Of a stretch of DNA of 5,103 nt, positions 1 to 5,103 are shown piece after piece. The notes beneath the pieces were generated by a model. It searched no databases. It was not told the DNA's origin and worked only from the letters and a program-made list of their open reading frames with translations. The DNA is from DASQDN01 sp035630195 (GTDB taxonomy: Bacteria; Acidobacteriota; Terriglobia; Bryobacterales; Bryobacteraceae), in assembly GCA_035630195.1 (NCBI GenBank), contig DASQLD010000137.1, positions 1 to 5,103 of the forward strand, read 5' to 3'. The first letter of the stretch is position 1; every line of letters starts with the position of its first letter. Made by a program: the position numbers and the translations under genes.

Positions 1-91
1 GTATCGATCGCAAAGGATGCTTCACCGGTACGCGCTCCTCCGGTGACAGGTAGCTGAACATCGAACCCTGTTGGGTGTCAGATCCTCGCAT
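1..91 (-). CDS. IS transposase, N-terminal part (runs off left edge)
   Basis: Reading leftward from the ATG at 91-89 gives 30 residues. They begin MRGSDTQQGSMFSYLSPEER and continue with VPVKHPLRSI before the window ends. The pattern MRG-x-D-x-Q-x3-MFSYLSPE-x-RVP-x2-HPLR is typical of the start of IS5/IS1182-like transposases, whose N-terminal domain is DUF772 and whose DDE catalytic domain lies further downstream, outside this window. The protein would cut and rejoin the ends of its own element. No good Shine-Dalgarno sequence is visible upstream of the ATG, which is common for transposases. The element's end should lie just upstream (rightward), before the cytochrome remnant that starts near 186. 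Exact IS family is from memory of the motif, and intactness cannot be judged. Confidence 0.75.
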   Translation of the reverse strand, partial: MRGSDTQQGSMFSYLSPEERVPVKHPLRSI

Positions 92-136
92 GAGCTGAAA
101 CATAAAGACGCTCTGTTGTTTCAATAGGTAACGGAA

Positions 137-166
137 CTTCAAGCTTTTTCAGCACCCTGCTAGGCT
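137..166. mobile_element. presumed terminal region of the IS element
   Basis: This is an inferred boundary. The transposase start codon is at 91 on the minus strand and recognisable cytochrome coding sequence begins by about 186, so the IS end must fall between them. The stretch here includes a T-rich run followed by cagcaccctgctag. This resembles, from memory, the terminal repeats of this type of element. Only one end is in the window, so no inverted-repeat pair or target duplication can be confirmed. Confidence 0.3.
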
Positions 167-185
167 TCTATGCTTCTTGAAGCGC

Positions 186-445
186 TCCGGGAGAGCCCCG
201 GAAGTCCGCAGCCTTAGATCATTCACGGCGGCGAAGCACAATCTTCACGGGACCGGTTCGCCTCCTTGAGCGCTATGGAGCGGATCGATGTTCTCGAGTT
301 CTTAGGTTCTCTGGTCCTGTTTCCGCCTGACGATACGGCATCGAATCTGGACCCTGGAGACCGATTAGCGCCGGGGTTTCCGCAGGTCAAGCACGGCTCC
401 ATAAAGCTGACGGTGCTATTCAACGATCCCGAAGACATAGAGTAG
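186..445 (+). pseudogene. C-terminal remnant of a di-heme oxidoreductase (DHOR/DUF1111 cytochrome)
   Basis: Two adjoining frames together read as the end of a DHOR-type c-type cytochrome, a periplasmic electron-transfer protein related to MauG/cytochrome c peroxidases. From 186 the first frame gives SGRAPEVRSL, matching the usual HDGRA segment. From 218 the second frame gives IIHGGEAQSSRDRFASLSA, then FLGSLVLFPPDDTASNLDPG and KLTVLFNDPEDIE, ending at TAG 443-445. The family's HGGEA-x2-SRD-x-F-x2-LS and FL-x-SL signature is clear. Between the frames one base appears to be missing near 215-218: CTT-nAG-ATC would restore a continuous reading. The CxxCH haem sites that should lie upstream are absent, so the gene is cut off by the IS end. 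It is not expected to make a working cytochrome. The minus-strand reading frame over the same bases is a shadow. Confidence 0.6.
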
Positions 446-596
446 CGAATCGCATACCGTCTTAGGATCGTTCGTGGCTTTTTGAGGAATAACGCGATCA
501 GCTCCGGAGTTCCAATCTGAACCTATCATTCACTACGCGATCGTCCGGGCAGAGGCCCTTCATGTGCAAACACGCCTCTCGCCGACAAATTACCAT
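446..596. other. convergent intergenic spacer
   Basis: This 151-base gap lies between the end of the cytochrome remnant (plus) and the end of the HAD phosphatase (minus). It holds a palindromic octamer CTCCGGAG (502-509) and a direct repeat ACGCGATC (492-499 and 535-542). A 6-base inverted repeat AGAGGC/GCCTCT (551-556 and 574-579) encloses a 17-base loop. None has the T-tract of a canonical Rho-independent terminator, so I do not call one. Confidence 0.4.
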
Positions 597-1682
597 CTAT
601 GGAGCGGTTCTAAAGATCTGCTTCCAGTCGTTCTTCATGCTGACAACCGTCCAATTACCCGCCTTCGCGGCATTCAGAGAAGCGTTGTCCTTTTCCTGGT
701 AGGCGAATTCCCGGCCCGCGTCGTCGTGATTGATCAACAACTGAAATGACGGACCGGATCGACCCTGGCTATAGCTGAGTTGTCCAATATCTCCGCCGGA
801 GCGCACGTTTCCGGCAACAAAGGAAGGGCGTTTACCCACGTTGAGAGCAATGTTCACCGGCTTTTCGTACTTATCGTTGATGGACTCTATCTGCGGCAGA
901 CGCCAGATCGCCAAGCGCCCATTGATCTCTTTGTATTGCTGCTTGAATCGAGTGCCCATCACTTGCTGTGTGGGAATTCCATAGTATTCCTGAGAAATGG
1001 TTCGCATGAAGTCGGTGGTCCCCCCGGAACACAGCCAGGTTTCAAAACCATTGGCCCGAAGATATTCGAGGAGTTCGATCATAGGCTGATATGTGGCCTT
1101 CTTCACCGGCATGGGTGCAGGTTTGGGGTAAGTCGCAGTCTTCATGAATTCGGCGGCAGAAGCCTGAAATTCTTCGCGGCTGGTGTTAGCTTCCGCCACC
1201 ATGATTAGCTGAAGAAGCGCGTTCAGCAGTTCGTCGTGATCAAGCGAGCCCAGGTACTTCTTGTCATCTTCGAGAAAAGCCTTGAAGGATTGCTTGGACT
1301 TCAGAGACGGTGTCTTTTCGGCAGCGGTTTTAAGGCGATGCATCGCGAAAAGGCTCTCGATAATAGGCTGCTCTGCCCATAACGTTCCATCGTTATCAAA
1401 TGTCGCAATGCGATCTTCAGGAGTGACGAAGTCCGGACCGCTGGCTGTTGTCACTTTCTCAACGAAAGCCATGATGGTCTTTTTGGTTGCGGTATCGCTC
1501 CAGGATGGCAGCGGGTCCGACACGGCCTTGTTAGCCGATTCAGTGGCAGGCGGGCCGGAGGGACCGCAGGACCCAAATACTAGAAGAATTCCGGGTAGGG
1601 TCATATACCTCATGCGACAAGTCGGCAATGGAGGCAAACCTCTCTTTGACAAACCGGCAGTACTATTCGCTTGTGCACTCAT
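597..1682 (-). CDS. exported HAD-family phosphatase, probable lipoprotein
   Basis: The 361-residue protein belongs to the haloacid dehalogenase superfamily, in the phosphoserine-phosphatase-like group. Motif I is FDNDGTLW, with nucleophile D96 and general acid D98. Motif II is CSGGTTDF (S219). A lysine for motif III lies in the 271-284 region. Motif IV reads GNVRSGGDIGQL, keeping D298 but with Gly where many relatives have the first Asp (GNSDGD). The ending WTVVSMKNDWKQIF is typical of the group, so the gene looks full length. The N-terminus has a short basic stretch, a hydrophobic run LPGILLVFG and then C39, suggesting a lipoprotein signal, although FGSC is a poor lipobox. A start at M24 (1613) would give a more normal signal of 15 residues before Cys. 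The first ATG has only a weak GGGAA upstream. The substrate is unknown, presumably a phosphate monoester in the periplasm. It is divergent from the kinase pseudogene and stands alone. Confidence 0.85.
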   Translation of the reverse strand: MSAQANSTAGLSKRGLPPLPTCRMRYMTLPGILLVFGSCGPSGPPATESANKAVSDPLPSWSDTATKKTIMAFVEKVTTASGPDFVTPEDRIATFDNDGTLWAEQPIIESLFAMHRLKTAAEKTPSLKSKQSFKAFLEDDKKYLGSLDHDELLNALLQLIMVAEANTSREEFQASAAEFMKTATYPKPAPMPVKKATYQPMIELLEYLRANGFETWLCSGGTTDFMRTISQEYYGIPTQQVMGTRFKQQYKEINGRLAIWRLPQIESINDKYEKPVNIALNVGKRPSFVAGNVRSGGDIGQLSYSQGRSGPSFQLLINHDDAGREFAYQEKDNASLNAAKAGNWTVVSMKNDWKQIFRTAP

Positions 1683-1987
1683 CTTGTTCCCACATGACGG
1701 AGTAAGGTATGGAGCCTGGACGCTGGGGCGTCAGCCTTGGAAGTTGGCAAGCACATGTCGGCGCTCAAACACCCCCACATTCACGGGACAGACGGCATCA
1801 GCTAAACAGATGATTCATATTTTTTGGAGGTTGCTCAAACGCCATCAATTGCGTTGAATTAGAAATTTGGAGCTTTTAGCCCGGAACTGCTGCGGCAGCC
1901 GAACACATACAGGCGCACAATCTTGTCATAAATCGCGAGATCGCCTTGGTTACACTGGATTCTGGCTGCCGGACATCGTTACTCTTC
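1683..1987. promoter_or_regulatory. divergent intergenic region between phosphatase and kinase genes
   Basis: This 305-base region must contain the promoters of the leftward phosphatase and of the rightward kinase. A perfect small hairpin, GACGC-TGGG-GCGTC at 1719-1732, lies in the likely leader of the phosphatase. No promoter with two good hexamers at 16-18 base spacing stands out on either strand. The kinase frame is open upstream to a TTG at 1946, but the ATG at 1988 is the more likely start. No gene is supported inside the region. Confidence 0.4.
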
Positions 1988-3191
1988 ATGGATGATCAAG
2001 CTGAATCACGCGACGAGGCCCGGTACCGAACCCTATTCGAAGGTGCTCCAGTTGGAATTTGGGACGAAGATTTTTCGGCGGTGAAAGAGCTTCTCGCTGA
2101 TCTCATTTCTTCTGGCGCTGAGCACGTCCGAACGGGTCTCGAATCGAATGCCGAGCTCTTGTCTGAAGCGATCCGGCGAGTTCGAGTCCGGCACGTCAAC
2201 CGCGTCGCGCGCTAATTTTATGGTGCTGACTCGGAAGAGGACCTAATCCGTGCGCTTCCCAAGTTGTTCGACTCGGCGGCGGCAAAGGTTTTCATTGACG
2301 AGATCGTGGCACTAGCCGGGGGAGCGTCGACCTTCGTCGCGGAGTTGGGCGCATACACTCTGGATGGCGATCGACGCCTGGTACAGATGAACGTCTCGCT
2401 GCTGCCAACGGAGCGCGATGACTGGTCGCAGGTCATCGTAGCGTTCACTGACCTCACCGAGCCCAGGAGGCTGGAACAGTCATTACAACGTGCAAATGAA
2501 ATGTTGCATCGTGTTAGCGCGGATCTGGAGCAATTTGCTTACGCTGCTGCTCACGACATGCGCGAACCGCTTCGCACAATTGCGCTCTATACACAGCTCT
2601 TACAGAAACTTCAACCGGAGAAGCTCGGCCCAGCAGCTGAGACCGCCCTCACGTATATTCTGCAGAACGCGGGGCGTATGGAAACGCTCGTAGGCGACCT
2701 GCTCACGTTTGCCCAGACGATCGAGCCACAGGATTTGACGCAATGTCCGCTAGTAGATCCTGATACCGTAGCCGCCGAGGTACTCACGAGCATTGCCGGC
2801 GCAATCGAACAGGCCTGTGCGCGTGTTGATGTCACGCGAAATCTTCCTGCTGTTGCTGTCCAAGCTGGACATTTACGCCAGCTACTTCAGAATCTGCTTG
2901 GGAACGCGCTCAAATACCGGAGCCCGCATCGCCTGGCAGAGGTCAGCCTCACTGGTGTCGAACGTGATGACGAGGCCGTATTCTGCGTGTCGGACAACGG
3001 TATTGGCATCCCCCGAATATCACGACCGCATTTTCGGGATCTTCAAGCGTCTTCACAGCGCGGAAATACAGGGAAATGGAATAGGACTCGCGCTCTGCAA
3101 GAAAATTGTTGAACAGTATGGAGGTCGAATCTGGGTAGAATCGGAAGTCGATATCGGCTCAAGATTCTATTTCGCGATCCCAACAGCGTGA
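1988..3191 (+). pseudogene. soluble PAS-domain sensor histidine kinase, broken by a stop and a frameshift
   Basis: Repaired, this is a cytoplasmic sensor kinase of about 401 residues without membrane segments. A PAS domain begins at YRTLFEGAPVGIWDEDFSAV and continues past FYGADSEEDL to SQVIVAFTDLTEPRR. A linker leads to the HisKA domain LEQFAYAAAHDMREPLR, with phospho-acceptor His at 2552-2554. The ATPase domain shows the N-box NLLGNALKY (Asn 2903-2905), G1 box SDNGIGI (2990-3010), F-box RIFGIFKRLH and G2 box GNGIGLALCKKIVEQYGG. Two lesions break it. TAA at 2213-2215 lies in the PAS domain in an unchanged frame, where relatives have a sense codon (NRVAR-x-FYGA). Near 3010-3014 the frame changes, as expected if two bases were lost from GGC-ATC-GAC-CCC-GAA (GIDPE). 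The kinase would phosphorylate itself and then a response regulator, but none is adjacent. As written, no fragment holds a complete sensor and kinase. Confidence 0.85.
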
Positions 3192-3197
3192 TCTGGT

Positions 3198-3548
3198 TCA
3201 AGCGCGGCCAATTTTGATCGCAAGTTCGCCATCGATGTAGAGCTGCGCGCGGCCGGGAGCCCCGAGGCCCTTGGGCACATCGGCTTGCCTGCCGTCTCAA
3301 CTCGTATGCCTGTCGGCACGTTCTTTTCGACTCCAGATGATCCTGGTGTCCGCCACATAGTCGTACGCGAAGTGCAGCTTGCCTCCCTGCAAGTACAGCG
3401 ATAAGCGCCTGTCGTTTGCCTCCATAAGATAGCAACACTCCTTCTGCGCCGCGATCCGGAATTTCCAGGTCAGCCGTGACGCTGTAGGACCGGTTCAACG
3501 TTCTCACGGCGGCGTTGCCCGCACTGTCTCCGTACCGGGGGGAGACGT
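3198..3548 (-). pseudogene. C-terminal remnant of an arylsulfatase, multiply frameshifted
   Basis: Read leftward, segments in changing frames match, in the right order, the C-terminal domain of bacterial arylsulfatases, periplasmic enzymes that hydrolyse sulfate esters. They are RYGDSAGNAAV then LNRSYSVTADLEIP (3498-3457) with RGAEGVLLSYGG, followed by SLYLQGGKLHFAYDYVADT (3401-3345). VPTG comes next (3319-3308), then ETAGKP, then DVPKGLGAPGRAQLYIDGEL in a further frame from 3281, ending at TGA 3200-3198. Frame changes fall near 3401-3415, near 3330 and at 3281-3282, where one missing base in GKP-DVPKG explains the shift. The segment between VPTG and ETAGKP is also shorter than I expect. The sulfatase catalytic domain (CxPSR region) is absent, as is the extreme C-terminus. 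It is an old, non-functional fragment lying tail to tail with the kinase, 6 bases apart. The long uninterrupted minus frame reaching into the kinase is a shadow. Confidence 0.7.
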
Positions 3549-3619
3549 GAAGCTCTTCCGTTCCATCGCAATCTGGTGACGCGGTTCGCCGAGCCTGAGC
3601 TGATCTCCGTACAGTTCTG

Positions 3620-3927
3620 CTTCTTCGGCAGATGGGTTTGCAGAAGATAGGTCAAGCGAATGAGTTTGTGCTGTGCAGCATCAGGGTCAACCCTCATAGC
3701 TCTAGTCACCGAATTGAACTTAGGGATCACTGCTTCGAATCGATGTTTACGTTGCGCTAATGTATCGGGCTCGACCGCGCAGTAGTATTCATAGGCGACT
3801 AGTTTCCTGTCTCTGGATCGCACTCGCAATGCTGCTAAAACGGCTGGACTACTGCAGCGCCATAGCTCTCGATGTGGTTATGGTTCAAGTTCGCGGCCCA
3901 GTTGAATCTGCTTAGGTTATGAGTGAG
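3620..3927 (-). pseudogene. unidentified protein remnant with one frameshift
   Basis: I do not recognise this. Reading leftward from 3927, one frame gives LTHNLSRFNWAANLNHNHIE then SYGAAVVQPF, stopping at TAG 3837-3835. The neighbouring frame picks up directly with LAALRVRSRDRKLVAYEYYC and continues through RKHRFEAVIPKFN and QHKLIRLTYLLQTHLPKK to about 3620. A single base change in length near 3836-3841 would join them as VVQPF-LAALRVRSRDRK. The joined text reads like real protein, with amphipathic helices and no low-complexity sequence. There is no usable start, as the upstream codon is a TAG at 3930-3928, and no ribosome binding site. It lies upstream of the arylsulfatase fragment on the same strand but does not resemble a sulfatase, so the two may come from different genes. 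A chance open frame remains possible. Confidence 0.3.
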
Positions 3928-4834
3928 CTAATCGGGGCACCGATCCTGGCAGCGTAGCCTAGACAACGGATCACGTTTTCACGCTTGGATGAACCCCCTC
4001 ATCCGTTAGACCGGATCGCAAGCACACACCCCCGCCTAAGCCGCCGGATCGCTTCCTCAATAAGCCATCCAGTTCGATACTGACTGTCGTAGGGCGTCCC
4101 CCGTGCGCCAGATATCTCGCCGTCGCCCAGGTTCGAAGAATTGCTTTGCGAGACCGGGCATTATCACTCGTAATGTTCCAGAAGCGCACGTTAGGAGCAC
4201 CTCGGTTGGGGCAGGGACGCGCCGGAACCGGTTCCGGTCTGCTCATTTCAGCACATTGGCTTCGGTGTCGCATATTTCAAATCACCAACTTGGTTGTTTA
4301 CTACCCGCTAGTGTGAACATCACGGTCAGTGTCCTTCCCAACGTTCTAGTCCGTGCCGATCTGAGTATCTGCGAACGAGAAGCCATCTATATTCCCGGTT
4401 GTGTCGAGCCGAACGGCACTCCTCTCGTTGAACGGAAGCCGGTCGTCAAGGCGTAAGGTCTAGAAGGCTTCATTGGACATCACCCAATACTTGCAGCAGT
4501 GTACGAGAAACAGTCGATTCACTATGTTCCATTAACTAACCGTCAGATCTCTTTGCCGATGAGATCAACTGAAGTGTGCGGTAGTCCATGCACTTAGCGG
4601 TTGCACGCTTAATTGTATTCACGAGCGCTAGGGAAGCAGTGAGGGGTAGTCGAAGGCATATTCCAGCGTATGTAAAGATATTTCGCTTAAGCAGTAGTGT
4701 CGCAGTGGGTGGATACCAGGTGATTGCAGACCAGCGCGCCGCTGTACCTGAAGCCTAAGCTTGATAGGGCTCGGGGTTGCCAGCCTTGCAGTGCGGCGAG
4801 GCCTTCAACCGCGTGGCCGGAAGGGGAGACAAAT
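3928..4834. other. about 0.9 kb without a supportable gene
   Basis: Open frames exist on both strands, for example plus 4103-4456 and minus 3971-4273. Neither has a convincing start, ribosome binding site or recognisable family motif. The plus frame is interrupted by a lone TAA at 4454-4456 and then stays open to a TAG at about 4600, giving protein-like text such as GLEGFIGHHPILAAVYEK. This could be a heavily decayed gene, but I cannot name it. Other visible items are a hairpin GGATGA-ACCCCC-TCATCC at 3987-4004 and a repeated CCGGATCGC at 4011-4019 and 4044-4052. No tRNA, CRISPR or terminator could be supported. The last bases before 4835 should include the SDR gene's leader and promoter. Confidence 0.4.
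4821..4828 (+). promoter_or_regulatory. strong Shine-Dalgarno site of the SDR gene
   Basis: AAGGGGAG within a longer purine run (4819-4829) lies 6 bases upstream of the ATG at 4835. It fixes the start of the dehydrogenase and contrasts with the weak or missing sites ahead of the other genes here. Confidence 0.8.
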
Positions 4835-5103
4835 ATGAACGCAAACGCAAGAAAGTTAGCAATCGTCACGGGCGCGTCCAGCGGTATAGGCTACGAACTC
4901 GCAAAACGGTGTGCCGCAGAAGGCTTCGACCTGCTGATTGCTGCTGATCAGCCTGCAATAGAGCAAGCAGCCCATGAATTCCGCGAGTCTGGTGTCTCGG
5001 TGGATGCAGTCCAGACCGATCTCGCGACACTAGAGGGCGTGGATGAACTCTATGCGGCTATACGGAGCCGGCCTGTTGATGCGTTACTCGCCAACGCCGG
5101 CCA
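4835..5103 (+). CDS. short-chain dehydrogenase/reductase (SDR), N-terminal part (runs off right edge)
   Basis: The visible 89 residues form the first part of a classical SDR Rossmann fold. After KLAIVTG the cofactor loop TGASSGIG (residues 12-19) binds the dinucleotide. The second strand ends in LLIAAD, with D38 at the position whose acidic residue usually selects NAD(H) over NADP(H). DAVQTDLAT follows, with the Asp that contacts the adenine ring. The visible part ends with the conserved NAG (87-89). The catalytic Ser-Tyr-Lys residues lie beyond the window, so substrate and activity cannot be judged. These enzymes are cytoplasmic NAD(P)-dependent oxidoreductases. The start is set by the strong Shine-Dalgarno site just upstream. 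No lesion is visible. No functional partner lies upstream, so it probably begins its own transcription unit. Confidence 0.9.
   Translation, partial: MNANARKLAIVTGASSGIGYELAKRCAAEGFDLLIAADQPAIEQAAHEFRESGVSVDAVQTDLATLEGVDELYAAIRSRPVDALLANAG

Noticed and set aside
223..438. Minus-strand open frame of 71 codons
   Set aside because: It is a shadow of the plus-strand cytochrome remnant, whose family signature is on the other strand.
551..579. AGAGGC/GCCTCT inverted repeat as a terminator
   Set aside because: The stem is short, the loop is 17 bases and no T-tract follows on either strand.
780..1208. Plus-strand open frame of 142 codons, and another at 1261-1857
   Set aside because: Both lie antisense to the HAD phosphatase, which has clear catalytic motifs. 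They have no recognisable motif of their own.
1923..1956. TTGTCA and TACACT as a promoter for the kinase gene
   Set aside because: The spacer is 22 bases, well outside the usual 16-18, and the -10 match is only partial.
2793..3191. Plus-strand open frame of 132 codons as a separate kinase-like gene
   Set aside because: Only its part after about 3012 is kinase sequence, and it simply continues the upstream kinase after a frameshift.
3043..3507. Minus-strand open frame of 154 codons taken as one protein
   Set aside because: Only its first part matches the arylsulfatase. After about 3415 the match moves to other frames, and the last part is antisense to the kinase C-terminus.
3987..4052. Hairpin plus repeated CCGGATCGC as a repeat array or regulatory element
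   Set aside because: There are only two copies and one short stem, with no regular spacing. This is within what chance allows.
4128..4137. GGTTCGAA, resembling a tRNA T-loop
   Set aside because: The flanking bases do not pair to form a T-stem, and no anticodon or acceptor stem is found at the right distance.
4687..4869. Minus-strand open frame of 60 codons
   Set aside because: It overlaps the SDR start and its Shine-Dalgarno sequence and has no motif or start signal of its own.

Overview
The window reads like an accessory, decaying stretch of a free-living, probably soil bacterium. The recognisable pieces are an IS transposase start, a DHOR-type cytochrome remnant, a secreted HAD phosphatase, a soluble PAS histidine kinase, an arylsulfatase C-terminus and a short-chain dehydrogenase. 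Acidobacteriota is my best guess, but only from general resemblance of these proteins. The sequence does not prove a taxon. Base composition looks moderately GC-rich by eye, without strong codon bias.

Layout. Positions 1-91 (minus) hold the N-terminus of an IS transposase that runs off the left edge, with its presumed IS end near 140-165. Next to it, about 186-445 (plus), is the C-terminal remnant of a di-heme oxidoreductase (DUF1111/DHOR), 5'-truncated and frameshifted. Positions 597-1682 (minus) carry an apparently intact exported HAD-family phosphatase. After a 305-base divergent intergenic region, 1988-3191 (plus) holds a PAS-histidine kinase gene broken by one in-frame TAA and one frameshift. 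Facing it tail to tail at 3198-3548 (minus) is an arylsulfatase C-terminal remnant with several frameshifts. Beyond that, 3620-3927 (minus) contains an unidentified protein-like remnant. Roughly 3930-4834 has no gene I can support. The window ends inside an SDR oxidoreductase that starts at 4835 (plus) behind a strong Shine-Dalgarno sequence.

The genes do not form an operon or a pathway. Only the HAD phosphatase and the SDR look intact as far as they are visible. At least three other genes are recognisable pseudogenes at different stages of decay, next to an IS element. The window is best read as a gene graveyard or rearrangement zone. I found no evidence of a new biological system. The points most worth checking are whether the kinase breaks are real and how the remnants came to be joined.
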